DNA of 64,000 nt from Sutterella sp. AM11-39 (lineage in GTDB: Bacteria > Pseudomonadota > Gammaproteobacteria > Burkholderiales > Burkholderiaceae_F): contig NZ_QRLV01000002.1 in assembly GCF_003472385.1 (NCBI RefSeq), positions 204,175-268,174 on the forward strand. The letters are read 5' to 3'. Position 1 is the stretch's first letter; every line of letters starts with the position of its first letter. Made by a program: the position numbers and the translations under genes. Positions 42,817-52,829 of the stretch are shown here, one piece after another. Under the pieces are notes generated by a model. The model did no database searches and was not told the DNA's origin. It worked only from the letters and a program-made list of their open reading frames with translations.

Positions 42817-42860
42817 GAAGGCCATTCTCGAACTTCCGCCGAGAATGGCTTTCTTCATTT
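42817..42860. terminator. Terminator between enoyl-CoA hydratase and cupin genes
   Basis: GCCATTCTCG (42821-42830) and CGAGAATGGC (42840-42849) form a 10-bp stem followed by TTTCTTCATTT, between converging genes. Confidence 0.75.
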
Positions 42861-42878
42861 CAGGCCAACTTGTCGGAC

Positions 42879-43373
42879 TTACTTGACCGTTTCAACGTTG
42901 AGATACTGCTCATCGGTCACGGGTTCCATCCAGTTGACGTTCTTGCCCTGCGGGTCATATCCCGTGATCGTCATCTGAACCATACGCTGATCCGGAGCGG
43001 CACCGTGGAAGTGCTTGACGCCCTTGGGGCAGACGACCACGTCACCCTTCTTGAGAACGCTCACCTTCTGGCCGTACACGCCAGAGCGACCCTCGCCCTC
43101 GGCGATGATGAGCACCTGACCGGTCGGATGGGTGTGCCAGAAGGAACGGGCACCGGGCTCAAAAATCACGTAGGCCCCCGCCACCGGCATGCCCGGAAGC
43201 TGATCCGAAAGCGCCTGAATCTTCACCTTGCCCGTAAAGACCTTGTTGCCGCCGTCAACCACCGCCAAGTCCTTGGCGCGTGTCACCAGCTGAGAGCCTT
43301 CCGGGATATCGGCCGCTGCCGCAGAACCGGCCATCAAAACTGCGCAAGCCAGAGCGAGAGAAACCTTCAACAT
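42879..43373 (-). CDS. Exported cupin-domain protein
   Basis: A 164-residue protein with a Sec signal peptide (MLKVSLALACAVLMAGSAAAA) and a single cupin barrel. Motif 1 is FWHTHPTGQVLIIAEGEGRS with metal-binding histidines, and motif 2 KGDVVVCPKGVKHFHGAAPD. The start at 43371-43373 is backed by AAGGAG 6-7 bases upstream. It resembles small periplasmic cupins linked to carboxymuconolactone decarboxylase or oxidoreductase loci. It is divergent from a LysR regulator. Confidence 0.85.
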   Translation of the reverse strand: MLKVSLALACAVLMAGSAAAADIPEGSQLVTRAKDLAVVDGGNKVFTGKVKIQALSDQLPGMPVAGAYVIFEPGARSFWHTHPTGQVLIIAEGEGRSGVYGQKVSVLKKGDVVVCPKGVKHFHGAAPDQRMVQMTITGYDPQGKNVNWMEPVTDEQYLNVETVK

Positions 43374-43438
43374 TGCTATCTCCTTGTTTTTCTTAGGAAA
43401 ACTTTGTGTTTTCAATTGTGCCTGCAGCCGTCGCCAAT

Positions 43439-43471
43439 ATCCAATACTTATTTAGGATGCTTTTTCATGCA
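43439..43471. promoter_or_regulatory. Candidate LysR sites in the cupin/lysR spacer
   Basis: The 132-base divergent spacer contains a dyad ATCC (43439-43442) ... GGAT (43455-43458), of the T-N11-A type. It also has TTTCATGCA (43463-43471), identical to each half of the perfect inverted repeat at 44388-44410. Shared half-sites suggest one LysR protein controls both places. Confidence 0.5.
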
Positions 43472-43505
43472 AAAATGACATATTCGCTTCCGTTGGAGCT
43501 CGATC

Positions 43506-44387
43506 ATGAACACAAAGGTGCTGAAAACGTTTCTGACGATCTGCCGCGTCGGCAGCATCACCAAGGCCGCGCAGCTGCTTTATATCTCTCAGCCCGCGTT
43601 AAGCCGTCAGATCCAGGACCTCGAAGAGGAGCTCGGTTGCAAGCTTTTCGACCGATCCAAGCGCCAGCTATCACTCACCGAAAGCGGTTTTCTGCTGCAG
43701 CAACGCGCGCAGGAAATTCTCAATCTCGATGAGCGCACCAAAAAGGAACTGCGCGAGAACTCGGGGTTTCTTTCAGGAGAACTGCGCATCGGCTGCGTCG
43801 AATCAAGTGCCGTGCGCTTTCTTGCGGACAAGTTCCAGGCGTTTCGCGCCTCCTATCCGCAGGTGCAGTTTGAGCTTTATTCGGCCGACGGCGACGACAT
43901 CCGTAGCGCGCTCGATCACGACCGCATTGACATGGGCATTCTTCTCGAACCTGTTGAAGCAGCCAAATACGATGCCATTGATCTGCCGGTCGCCGACCGC
44001 TGGGGCATCGTGGTGCGCGACGACTCACCCGTTGCATCGCATCCCTTCGCCAACGGCCAGACGATTTCCTCTCTGCGTATGATCTTGCCGCGCCGCGCAA
44101 TCGTTCGAACCGAGATCAAAACGTGGTTTTCAGAGCTCGTCAAGGATGAGACCGTGGTGATGTACCACAACCTGCCGAGTCTGTCACTGCATTTCATCCG
44201 CTCCGGCATCGGTGACGCGCTTTTATGCGTGGAAGGTTCCTACGGCATCCGCCCCACTCCGGGCCTTCGGTTCGTGCCGCTCGCTCCGGAACGTCTGGCG
44301 CGCCACAAGTTCGTGCGGCGCAAGAACCATCGGCTTTCCAAAGCCGGCGAAATCTTCTGGTCTCAGTTGCAAAATCACGACCTCTGA
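43506..44387 (+). CDS. LysR-family transcriptional regulator
   Basis: A 293-residue LTTR. The N-terminal winged HTH KTFLTICRVGSITKAAQLLY then ISQPALSRQIQDLEEELGCK is canonical. The effector domain starts near residue 90 (GELRIGCVESSAVRFLADKF). Divergent from the cupin gene and immediately upstream of the aldo/keto reductase gene, it probably regulates both; the inverted repeat right after its stop supports this. The inducer is unknown. Confidence 0.93.
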   Translation: MNTKVLKTFLTICRVGSITKAAQLLYISQPALSRQIQDLEEELGCKLFDRSKRQLSLTESGFLLQQRAQEILNLDERTKKELRENSGFLSGELRIGCVESSAVRFLADKFQAFRASYPQVQFELYSADGDDIRSALDHDRIDMGILLEPVEAAKYDAIDLPVADRWGIVVRDDSPVASHPFANGQTISSLRMILPRRAIVRTEIKTWFSELVKDETVVMYHNLPSLSLHFIRSGIGDALLCVEGSYGIRPTPGLRFVPLAPERLARHKFVRRKNHRLSKAGEIFWSQLQNHDL

Positions 44388-44410
44388 TTTCATGCAATTT
44401 ATGCATGAAA
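44388..44410. promoter_or_regulatory. Perfect inverted repeat, likely LysR recognition site
   Basis: TTTCATGCA (44388-44396) and TGCATGAAA (44402-44410) around ATTTA, starting at the base after the lysR stop. Its centre is about 67 bases upstream of the start expected from the promoter at 44430-44459, which is the usual place of an LTTR recognition site (around -65). Confidence 0.7.
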
Positions 44411-44429
44411 AATCATTGAAAATTAGTCT

Positions 44430-44459
44430 TTGACATAGCTTTTTGTTTCGGGAGATACT
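44430..44459 (+). promoter_or_regulatory. Promoter of the aldo/keto reductase gene
   Basis: TTGACA (44430-44435), 18 bases, GATACT (44454-44459). The near-consensus -35 with a poor -10 and long spacer fits activator dependence. The ATG is 43 bases on. Confidence 0.6.
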
Positions 44460-44501
44460 TTTTTGCAACCCATTGATTTCACTGTTGCAAAGGAGTTTCT
44501 C

Positions 44502-45641
<1,140 letters not shown>

Positions 45642-45700
45642 TCTCTCCGGCACGGGCCGCTGCCGATCCCGTGTGACGGCCCGATCGGTCTTGTATAAGA

Positions 45701-45732
45701 ATTCGGCATCGCGCCGCGTAACGATTCGGCAT
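45701..45732. repeat. Direct repeat upstream of the second DUF362 gene
   Basis: ATTCGGCAT occurs at 45701-45709 and 45724-45732, 23 bases apart (about two helical turns), in the 162-base AKR-DUF362 spacer. A possible weak hairpin, CGGGCCG (45653-45659) with CGGCCCG (45677-45683), lies just before it. Either may be regulatory. Confidence 0.35.
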
Positions 45733-45803
45733 TGGACAGCGGGCGTGCTCTGCCGCTACGCTTTTTGCAAACACTCAATCACATTGTCGGAAAAGGCTGC
45801 AAG

Positions 45804-46775
45804 ATGAAGAATGAACGCTCTCGTCAAACGCCGGGTACCGGGCTCACCCGCCGACAGTTTGCGCTCTATTCGGGCGCAATCGCCGCACAGTTTCTGCCCC
45901 TTTCCTCCATCCGCGCGGCCGAACCTGCTTTACCCCGCGTCTACTACGCCAAAAACGTCACCGCGGAAAACTTTGTTGCCGTTTTTGAAAGGTTGAGAGC
46001 CGAAGCGGGCCTTACATCCGTCAAAGGACGCATCGGCATCAAGCTGCACGGCGACGAGGTGCACGTCAACCGCGCACTGTGGCAGGCGCTGCAGGCGAAT
46101 CTGCCCGGAAGCTTCTACGTTGAAGGCAATTGGGCCTCAACCTACACCTCCGGGCGAGGCAACACGCAGGGTAATCTGGATGCGATCGCCTCACAAGGCG
46201 TTCCCCGCGAACAGATCGACATTCTCGACCGAGACGGCGCCTATCGCATGGTACCGATTCACTTGGGCGCGGAACTAAAGGAAGTGTCCGTCTCAAAGGC
46301 GCTTCTGGACGAATACGGTGCCGTAGTCGTTGCCGCCAATTTCAAGATCCCGAGCTTTGCGGGCTATTCGGGCGCCATGAAAAACGTGGGCATCGGTCTT
46401 GCCGGCGCCTTCGGCAAAACCGCAGTGCATGGAGAGGGCTTCAGAAAGAACGCGGGCTTTTTCCGGCGTTTGGCAGACGCTGCCAAAGGCATTGACGAAG
46501 CGATGAAAGGAAAACTCCTTTACATCAACGTGCTCTCGAAAATGAAGATCACCCCGTTAAAGGGCGCATCGGTGCGAACCGGCACGCTCGGCATCGTGGG
46601 CTCCCTCAGCATGGCCGCAGCCGACCAGGCGGCGCTTGACCTTATCTACGGGCTCACTCCCGCGCAATACGACGCCTATCCCGAAGACGTCAAGATCGAA
46701 CGCGGCTTTCTGCAGCTCGAGTACCTTGAAAAGCTCGGCGTCAAAGGACGTCGCTACACCCGAATCAATCTGTAA
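45804..46775 (+). CDS. Tat-exported DUF362 protein, copy 2
   Basis: A 323-residue DUF362 protein. The N-terminus [20 protein letters not shown] is a twin-arginine signal. The domain shows [59 protein letters not shown] and [18 protein letters not shown], parallel to the copy at 37735 but clearly diverged. No ferredoxin Cys motif is present. AAAAGG precedes the ATG. The next gene starts 7 bases after it, so the two are one operon. Confidence 0.82.
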   Translation: MKNERSRQTPGTGLTRRQFALYSGAIAAQFLPLSSIRAAEPALPRVYYAKNVTAENFVAVFERLRAEAGLTSVKGRIGIKLHGDEVHVNRALWQALQANLPGSFYVEGNWASTYTSGRGNTQGNLDAIASQGVPREQIDILDRDGAYRMVPIHLGAELKEVSVSKALLDEYGAVVVAANFKIPSFAGYSGAMKNVGIGLAGAFGKTAVHGEGFRKNAGFFRRLADAAKGIDEAMKGKLLYINVLSKMKITPLKGASVRTGTLGIVGSLSMAAADQAALDLIYGLTPAQYDAYPEDVKIERGFLQLEYLEKLGVKGRRYTRINL

Positions 46776-46782
46776 AGAAATC

Positions 46783-47733
46783 ATGGACAGAAGACAATTT
46801 CTCGCAGCTGCCACTGCCGCCTACGCCGCTTCTGGAATAACCGCAGTCAAACCTGCTGGTGCATCCGCTCCACGATCCGACCTTGCTGGCGTTTGCGATA
46901 TTCATCTGCATGCGGCGCCCGACTCCAAAGCCAGAAGTCTGTCGGAATACGACATGGCTCAGGAAGCTAAAGCCGCAGGTTATCGCGCCGTTCTTTTCAA
47001 ATCCAACGACTTTTCCTGTCACGACCGCGCCTATCTGCTGCGTCAGGCTGTCCCCGGTATCGAACTCTTCGGCTCGATCGTGTTAAACCGCGCCACCGGC
47101 GCCACGCTCAACACCTATGCCGTCGAAAAGGCGCTTGCCACCACCGGAAACCTCTGCCGCACCGTGTGGATGCCGACGCTTGATGCCGAATACGCCGTCC
47201 GAACCTTCAAGCAAAACACACCGTTCATTCGCGTCTCCGACGGCAACGGCAAGCTGCTCCCAGAGACGCTGCACATCATGGAACTATGCGCGCAAGCCGA
47301 CGTTGCCTTTGCCACCGGCCACAGTTCCCCGACAGAGTCGCTTCTGATGGCTCAGGCCGCACACGACATGGGATTCAAAAAGTGCATCATCACGCACCCC
47401 AACGCGCTCATCTGGAAGATGTCGCCCGCGCAGCTCGAACGGGCAGCCTCGCTCGGCGCCTGGATCGAATTCTGCTATCTGGGCCGCTTCTGGGGTGAGG
47501 ATTCGGCCATGCCGACGTACCCGCGTCAAAGCCTGCAGGAAGCAACCGAAATCCTGCGTGTTGCACCGGAGCGCACCTTCATCACCACCGACCTGGGTCA
47601 GGTCGGCATGCCCCGCCCCGTGGCAGGCATGCGCCAGGCCCGCAATGAATTGCTCAAGGCGGGATTCAGCGCGGCTTGTCTGAAATCTATGCTGAGTGAC
47701 ACCCCGGCCTACTTGATCGGCCTTGAAAAATAG
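46783..47733 (+). CDS. DUF6282-type metal-dependent hydrolase-like protein, probably exported
   Basis: A 316-residue protein. It begins MDRRQFLAAATAAYAASG, a short RR signal of Tat type. The domain has the amidohydrolase-like metal motif DIHLHAAPDSKARSLSEYDM, then AGYRAVLFKSNDFSC, ITHPNALIWKMSPAQLERAA and TTDLGQVGMPRPVAG. This pattern fits the DUF6282 family of TIM-barrel amidohydrolase relatives. Substrate unknown. It lies 7 bases after the DUF362 gene and ends at a strong hairpin. Confidence 0.72.
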   Translation: MDRRQFLAAATAAYAASGITAVKPAGASAPRSDLAGVCDIHLHAAPDSKARSLSEYDMAQEAKAAGYRAVLFKSNDFSCHDRAYLLRQAVPGIELFGSIVLNRATGATLNTYAVEKALATTGNLCRTVWMPTLDAEYAVRTFKQNTPFIRVSDGNGKLLPETLHIMELCAQADVAFATGHSSPTESLLMAQAAHDMGFKKCIITHPNALIWKMSPAQLERAASLGAWIEFCYLGRFWGEDSAMPTYPRQSLQEATEILRVAPERTFITTDLGQVGMPRPVAGMRQARNELLKAGFSAACLKSMLSDTPAYLIGLEK

Positions 47734-47752
47734 CCGGTACCCCGACGCCCAC

Positions 47753-47781
47753 GCAAAACGGCCCCACGGCGGCCGTTTTGC
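47753..47781. terminator. Hairpin terminator after the DUF6282 gene
   Basis: GCAAAACGGCC (47753-47763) and GGCCGTTTTGC (47771-47781) form a perfect 11-bp stem; the T-run is inside the 3' arm rather than after it. Confidence 0.65.
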
Positions 47782-47899
47782 AAGAGGCAGGCATTTCCTC
47801 CGTATACTTGCTACCCGAATAGTTTCTTAATTCCACAACGATGGAGGCGATGCTTTTGGCTGTCGCACATTGCGACAAGCTTCGGCGTCGAAGTTTCGA

Positions 47900-48910
47900 A
47901 TGAAAGTTCTTTTGACGGGCGGCACGGGCTTCATCGGCTCGCATACGGCCGTATGTCTGATTGAATCGGGCCATACGGCGGTTCTCTACGACAATCTATC
48001 CAACAGCAAGCCCGAAGTGGTCGACGCCATCGAAACGATCACCGGCGCGCGTCCTGCATTTGTGGAAGGTGACATCCGCGATGGGGCAAAGCTCGTGGAA
48101 ACGCTCAAGGCCTACGAAATCGATGCCGTGATCCACTTTGCGGGGCTCAAGGCCGTCGGCGAATCGGTCGAAAAACCGCTTCTCTACTACGACAATAACA
48201 TCGCGGGTACGGTGACGCTGCTGCAGGCCATGAAGGAGTGCGGCGTCAACAAGCTTATCTTCTCGAGCTCTTCGACCGTCTACGGCACACCTGTGTCGCT
48301 GCCGCTCACCGAAGACATGCCGACGGGAACGCCCACGAATCCCTATGGTCGCACCAAGCTCATGATCGAAGAGATCCTGCGAGACCTGTGCGAGGCGCAG
48401 CCCGAGTTTGCCGCCGTGTGTTTGCGCTACTTCAATCCGATCGGCGCACACGATTCAGGCCTAATCGGAGAGGATCCCAATGGGATACCCAACAATCTAC
48501 TACCCTATGTAGCACGTGTTGCCTCTGGCAAGCTCGAATACGTACGCGTATTCGGCGACGACTACCCAACGCCCGACGGCACGGGTGTGCGCGACTACAT
48601 TCATGTGGTGGACCTTGCCCGAGGTCACGTGGATGCGCTCACCTACGCCGAAAACCACGCCGGTTGGGAGGCTATCAATCTGGGTACCGGACGCGGCTCG
48701 AGCGTACTGGAAGTGATTGCAGCTTTTGAAAAGGCTTGCGGCAAGAAACTGCCCTACAAGGTGCTGCAGCGGCGCGCCGGAGACATTGCCGCCAACTGGT
48801 GCTGTCCGGACAAGGCCGAAAAGCTACTGGGATGGAAGGCGCAGTACGGCATCGCGGAGATGTGCTCGAGCAGCTGGAAATTCGAGCGGATGCACACCCA
48901 AGCAAAATAA
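47900..48910 (+). CDS. galE: UDP-glucose 4-epimerase
   Basis: A 336-residue extended SDR. NAD motif TGGTGFIGSHTAVCL is at the start, the catalytic Ser/Tyr/Lys are in FSSSSTVYG and NPYGRTKLMIEE, and YFNPIGAHDSGLIGEDPNGI with ATNWCCP-like AANWCCPDKAEKLLGW is GalE-typical. It interconverts UDP-glucose and UDP-galactose for surface polysaccharide or galactose use. An in-frame TTG at 47870 is a less likely start. Transcribed alone. Confidence 0.93.
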   Translation: MKVLLTGGTGFIGSHTAVCLIESGHTAVLYDNLSNSKPEVVDAIETITGARPAFVEGDIRDGAKLVETLKAYEIDAVIHFAGLKAVGESVEKPLLYYDNNIAGTVTLLQAMKECGVNKLIFSSSSTVYGTPVSLPLTEDMPTGTPTNPYGRTKLMIEEILRDLCEAQPEFAAVCLRYFNPIGAHDSGLIGEDPNGIPNNLLPYVARVASGKLEYVRVFGDDYPTPDGTGVRDYIHVVDLARGHVDALTYAENHAGWEAINLGTGRGSSVLEVIAAFEKACGKKLPYKVLQRRAGDIAANWCCPDKAEKLLGWKAQYGIAEMCSSSWKFERMHTQAK

Positions 48911-48924
48911 GCCGACCACGAAAA

Positions 48925-48962
48925 AACCGCTGAAGGAGCAATTCCGACAGCGGTTCTTTTTT
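48925..48962. terminator. Terminator shared by galE and the alpha operon
   Basis: AACCGCTG (48925-48932) and CAGCGGTT (48948-48955) followed by CTTTTTT; the minus strand reads the same stem followed by TTTTTTCG, so it can also end the rplQ transcript. Confidence 0.85.
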
Positions 48963-49007
48963 GCCCGGCGCCAAAGGCACCGGGGGAAAGTTCAAGCAAG
49001 AAACCGA

Positions 49008-49406
49008 TTATTCAGCGGCCTTTTCTTCCTTAACTTCTTCGACGGCTTCAGCACGTTCGGTGAGTTCCATGTAAGCCATGGGAGCATTGTCACCAACGCG
49101 GAAACCCATCTTGAGAATGCGGGTGTAGCCGCCGTTGCGGTTGGCAAAGCGCGGGCCGAGCACTTCAAAGAGCTTGGTCACGATGGCGCGGTTACGCAAG
49201 CGGTTGAAAGCCAGACGACGGTTGGCAACGGTGTCAACCTTGGCAAGCGTGATCATCGGTTCGACGACGCGGCGCAGTTCCTTAGCCTTCGGCACGGTGG
49301 TCTTGATGGCTTCGTGCTCGAGCAGCGAATTCATCATGTTACGGAGCATGGCGAGGCGGTGGGCGCTCGTGCGATTGAGTTTACGCAGACCAGAACGATG
49401 GCGCAT
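49008..49406 (-). CDS. rplQ: 50S ribosomal protein L17
   Basis: 132 residues starting [20 protein letters not shown], the L17 signature, with an acidic Glu-rich tail. The ATG at 49404-49406 has AAGGA upstream; the open frame upstream is not coding. L17 is the last gene of the alpha operon, as usual after rpoA. The 169-base gap to rpoA holds no gene. Confidence 0.97.
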   Translation of the reverse strand: MRHRSGLRKLNRTSAHRLAMLRNMMNSLLEHEAIKTTVPKAKELRRVVEPMITLAKVDTVANRRLAFNRLRNRAIVTKLFEVLGPRFANRNGGYTRILKMGFRVGDNAPMAYMELTERAEAVEEVKEEKAAE

Positions 49407-49575
49407 TTTGAATTCCTTATTGAGTCTATTGAGCGAACCCGGAATCCGGAATCGCTCCCCCGGCTCTTCGATCCCTTGCCGTGGCAAAGGCGGGCGGGTT
49501 TAAGTTGAAAAAACGTAAGGCCCGCATTTTACAGGAAATTTTCCTTCCTGCGCAATGCGGGCAATGAAAAAAAAA

Positions 49576-50565
49576 TTAGAGGTTGGCAGGCGGCCAGTTT
49601 TCCAGACGCATACCGAGCGTCAGACCGTGGGAAGCAAGAACTTCCTTGATTTCGTTCAAGGACTTGCGGCCCAGATTCGGGGTCTTGAGCAGTTCGTTTT
49701 CGGTGCGCTGAATCAGATCGCCGATGTAGTACACGTTTTCGGCCTTCAGGCAGTTGGCGCTGCGAACCGTGAGTTCGAGGTCGTCAACCGGACGCATCAG
49801 AATCGGATCGAGCGGCGGCGGGGTTTCTTCCTGCGGCTGCTGATCAACTTCGATGTTGGTCTTGATGGCACCGAACACGGAAAGCTGATCCTGCAGAATG
49901 TGCACAGCGTTGCGCAGTGCATCTTCCGGGCTGATCACGCCGTTGGTTTCGATGGTCATCTCGAGCTTGTCGAGGTCGGTGCGCTGAGCCACGCGAGCGG
50001 CAGACACGGAGTAAGCCACACGGCGGACCGGCGAGAAGCTGGCGTCCATGATGATGCGACCGATGGTCTGCTTGGAGTAGTCGTCGCGGAAGGCGCGAAC
50101 GTCACCCGGCTGGTAGCCGCGGCCGGTTTCAACGCGAACCTGCAAGTCGAGCTTGCCACCGGAGAGGTTGGCAATCACGTGGTCGGGGTTGAGAACGGTC
50201 ACGTCGTGCGGCAGATCGAAGTCGCCGGCAGTCACGGGACCCATGCCGGACTTCTGTAGGCGCAGCATGACATCTTCACGGCCGCCTTCGAGCTTGAAGA
50301 CGACTCCCTTGAGGTTCAGGAGGATGTCCACAACGTCTTCGATGACGCCGTCAATCTGGGAGTATTCGTGCACGACGCCCACGATCTGAGCTTCGGTCGG
50401 AGCGTAGCCGACCATGGAGGACAGAAGAATGCGGCGAAGGGCGTTGCCGAGCGTGTGGCCGTAGCCGCGTTCAAACGGCTCGAGCGTGATGACGGCAAGG
50501 TTGGGATTCTGTTCGTCGACGACGGCTTCGACCGTGGTCGGCTTCAGGAGCGCAGTATTGGCCAT
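49576..50565 (-). CDS. rpoA: RNA polymerase alpha subunit
   Basis: A 329-residue alpha subunit. The N-terminal domain has [20 protein letters not shown]; the C-terminal domain (about residues 245-315) has [20 protein letters not shown] and [20 protein letters not shown], the UP-element and activator-binding part. The ATG at 50563-50565 gives the same length as E. coli (329). It is separated from rpsD by an unusual 323-base structured spacer. Confidence 0.98.
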   Translation of the reverse strand: MANTALLKPTTVEAVVDEQNPNLAVITLEPFERGYGHTLGNALRRILLSSMVGYAPTEAQIVGVVHEYSQIDGVIEDVVDILLNLKGVVFKLEGGREDVMLRLQKSGMGPVTAGDFDLPHDVTVLNPDHVIANLSGGKLDLQVRVETGRGYQPGDVRAFRDDYSKQTIGRIIMDASFSPVRRVAYSVSAARVAQRTDLDKLEMTIETNGVISPEDALRNAVHILQDQLSVFGAIKTNIEVDQQPQEETPPPLDPILMRPVDDLELTVRSANCLKAENVYYIGDLIQRTENELLKTPNLGRKSLNEIKEVLASHGLTLGMRLENWPPANL

Positions 50566-50888
50566 TGTGTAAAGATTCCTATTCAATACCCTCGGCTCGT
50601 TACACCGATAAGGCTGACGGTTACTTTCAAGAAAGTCCCGTGAACGCGCGAGAAAGCACATCGTTGTTTCAGGGGCCGCCCGAAACAACAGGGACGCACA
50701 AAAGGAGCACTGCCGAGACTTCAGCAATGCTTTTCAAGAGGTTCGCGAGTTTTGATTTTATCAAACCCCTTGAAAAGCATTGGCGCCCGAAGCACGAAAA
50801 CCGTGCCCGAGCGCTTCTTTTCCCTGTGTACCCGGTTTGACCTCGACCCTCACTACAGAGCGGGGCCAAACCGAATTCAGCAACCGGA
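50566..50888 (-). promoter_or_regulatory. Structured spacer between rpsD and rpoA
   Basis: 323 bases without a gene. It contains an inverted repeat of 18-base arms with one mismatch (50726-50743 and 50764-50781), a short stem GCACG/CGTGC nearby at about 50800-50814, and GTTGTTTC (50663-50670) with GAAACAAC (50682-50689). On the minus strand TGATAAAAT within the loop of the large repeat resembles an extended -10. It may hold an internal rpoA promoter or an RNA processing or attenuation site. Confidence 0.45.
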
Positions 50889-51515
50889 TTAACGCGAGTA
50901 GTGTTCGATAACGAGAGCTTCGTTGATGTCCGGAGCGATTTCGTCGCGGGCCGGTGCGTTCTTGAACGTACCTTCCATCTTCTTGGCATCAACGCTCACC
51001 CAGCCCGGGAAACCGTTCTGGCCGGCGAGTTCGAGAGCTTCGATAATACGAACCTGCTTCTTGGCGGACTCGCGAACGGAGATCACATCACCGGCCTTCA
51101 CGGAGTAGGACGGGATATTGCACTTCTTGCCGTTAACGAGAATGGCGCAGTGGCTCACGAGCTGACGAGCTTCAGCACGCGTAGAGCCGAAGCCCATGCG
51201 GTAAACAACGTTGTCGAGGCGGCTTTCCAGCAGAGCAAACAGGATTTCGCCGGTGTTGCCGGTGCGGCGGCTTGCTTCTGCGTAGTAGCGGCGGAACTGG
51301 CGTTCGAGAACGCCGTAGGTACGCTTCATCTTCTGCTTTTCACGCAGCTGCGTACCGTAGTCCGAAAGGCGCTGGCCGGAGGTCTTGCCGTGCTGGCCGG
51401 GCTTCACCTCTGCGCTCTTGACCTTGGAGTCAAAGGAACGGCGGGCGCTCTTCAGATTGAGGTCGGAACCCTCGCGGCGCGAGAGCTTCAACTTGGGACC
51501 GAGATATCGTGCCAT
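50889..51515 (-). CDS. rpsD: 30S ribosomal protein S4
   Basis: 208 residues: [20 protein letters not shown] start, the S4 domain [20 protein letters not shown] and [20 protein letters not shown]. It nucleates 16S rRNA folding and in many bacteria represses its own operon by binding mRNA. No zinc-binding Cys are present (C- form). The gene order rpsM-rpsK-rpsD-rpoA-rplQ is standard. Confidence 0.98.
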   Translation of the reverse strand: MARYLGPKLKLSRREGSDLNLKSARRSFDSKVKSAEVKPGQHGKTSGQRLSDYGTQLREKQKMKRTYGVLERQFRRYYAEASRRTGNTGEILFALLESRLDNVVYRMGFGSTRAEARQLVSHCAILVNGKKCNIPSYSVKAGDVISVRESAKKQVRIIEALELAGQNGFPGWVSVDAKKMEGTFKNAPARDEIAPDINEALVIEHYSR

Positions 51516-51617
51516 TTTATTTGTTACCTCTTCTATCCTGCGGCGTAGACCGCATTCAGTTTGCGTTTAACGATAGATCACGCAAACGCAGGATACGAAT
51601 TAAAAAATTTTGTTGAA

Positions 51618-52016
51618 TTAAACGCGACGGCGCTTGGACGGGCGAACACCGTTGTGCGGAACCGGAGTGACGTCCTGGATGCTCGTGACACGAATGCCGA
51701 GGGCATTGAGAGCACGAACGGAGGATTCGCGACCGGGGCCGGGGCCCATGATGCGCACTTCAACGTTCTTCAGACCGAATTCCTGGGCAATCTTGCCAGC
51801 GTGTTCGGCAGCAACCTGAGCGGCAAAGGGAGTGCTCTTGCGGGAGCCCTTGAAGCCCTGAGCGCCGGCGGAGCTGGCGGCGACGGCATTACCCTGACGG
51901 TCGGTAATGGTGATGATCGTGTTGTTGAAGGAAGCATGCACGTGGGCGATGCCTTCGGTCACAACCTTCTTCACCTTCTTGCGGCCGCGGGCGGCCTGCT
52001 GAGATTTGGGTGCCAT
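51618..52016 (-). CDS. rpsK: 30S ribosomal protein S11
   Basis: 132 residues: [40 protein letters not shown] and the C-terminal [17 protein letters not shown]. It forms part of the platform of the 30S subunit. The gene lies 18 bases after rpsM and 102 bases before rpsD; the latter gap has no gene. Confidence 0.98.
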   Translation of the reverse strand: MAPKSQQAARGRKKVKKVVTEGIAHVHASFNNTIITITDRQGNAVAASSAGAQGFKGSRKSTPFAAQVAAEHAGKIAQEFGLKNVEVRIMGPGPGRESSVRALNALGIRVTSIQDVTPVPHNGVRPSKRRRV

Positions 52017-52034
52017 AACTATTCTTACTCCTGA

Positions 52035-52400
52035 TTACTTCTTGAGAGCAACGCCGGCCTTACGCGGGCCCTTGCGGGTGCGAGCGTTGGTGCGGGTGCG
52101 CTGACCGCGCACAGGCAGGCCGCGACGGTGGCGGAAGCCACGGTACGTGCCCAAGTCAATCAGACGCTTGATCGAGAGCTGAACTTCGCGGCGCAGGTCA
52201 CCTTCGACGGTGTACTTGCTGACGGCGTCGCGGATGCGTTCAAGTTCCGCATCGGTCAGATCCTTGACCTTCTTGGAATGTTCGATGCCGCAGGCATCCA
52301 GAATCTGCATCGAGCGCGAACGACCGATGCCATAGATGGCAGTCAGACCGATCACGGCGTGCTGCTGCGGCGGAATGTTAATACCGGCAATACGAGCCAT
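52035..52400 (-). CDS. rpsM: 30S ribosomal protein S13
   Basis: 121 residues: [40 protein letters not shown] and the basic tail [13 protein letters not shown]. It is a head protein of the 30S subunit that touches the P-site tRNA and L5. It follows rpmJ by 15 bases. Confidence 0.98.
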   Translation of the reverse strand: MARIAGINIPPQQHAVIGLTAIYGIGRSRSMQILDACGIEHSKKVKDLTDAELERIRDAVSKYTVEGDLRREVQLSIKRLIDLGTYRGFRHRRGLPVRGQRTRTNARTRKGPRKAGVALKK

Positions 52401-52415
52401 TTGTGTTTACCTCAA

Positions 52416-52529
52416 TTAGCCTTGACGCTGCTTGTGACGCGGGTCTTCGCAGATCACTCGCACAATACCCTTGCGCTTGATGATCTTGCACTTGCGGCAC
52501 ATTTTCTTGACTGAAGCGTTAACCTTCAT
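52416..52529 (-). CDS. rpmJ: 50S ribosomal protein L36
   Basis: 37 residues: [20 protein letters not shown] then [17 protein letters not shown], with the Cys-Cys-Cys-His zinc site (zinc-containing form). The frame is open further upstream but L36 starts at the ATG at 52527-52529. In many betaproteobacteria infA lies just before it; here it follows a 300-base gene-free spacer after secY. Confidence 0.96.
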   Translation of the reverse strand: MKVNASVKKMCRKCKIIKRKGIVRVICEDPRHKQRQG

Positions 52530-52829
52530 TCTTAATCTCCAGCCCGTCCGGGAATCGGCGGGCATACTTAGTTGGTGCCAACACAGGGGAAAGACGCATG
52601 ATTTTACTTGTTTTTCCCAAAAAAACAAGTCACAAACTCGGGGGCTTGCCGCAGGACTCAGTGTAGTGACTGGTCTGCACCCCCGAAGTTTGGGACTCTC
52701 GGTCGCGCCGTCTACAACATCTGCTGCAGACGGCATTTAAATTTTGCGACTTAATTTTTTTTCAGGTTTCCCGCTTGAAGCCCTCCGGTCAGAGGCGCGG
52801 GTGGCACCTTGGTTTTAAAAGGCATCCGA
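52530..52829 (-). promoter_or_regulatory. Gene-free structured spacer between secY and rpmJ
   Basis: No infA or other gene is found here in any frame. The spacer holds three stems: GCCGTCT/AGACGGC (52707-52734), CAAACTCGGGGG (52633-52644) with CCCCCGAAGTTTG (52680-52692, one bulged base), and CTTGTTTTT/AAAAACAAG (52607-52629). Outer arms near 52760-52800 also pair loosely. It probably ends the spc transcript or attenuates it and supplies the alpha-operon promoter. Confidence 0.5.
52601..52628 (-). promoter_or_regulatory. Candidate alpha-operon promoter
   Basis: On the minus strand TTGTTT (52628-52623), 16 bases, TAAAAT (52606-52601), within the 9-bp stem-loop region 52607-52629. It lies about 70 bases before rpmJ. 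Confidence 0.4.

Noticed and set aside
52530..52829. Hidden infA
   Set aside because: All frames were read; none gives an IF1-like protein of about 72 residues.
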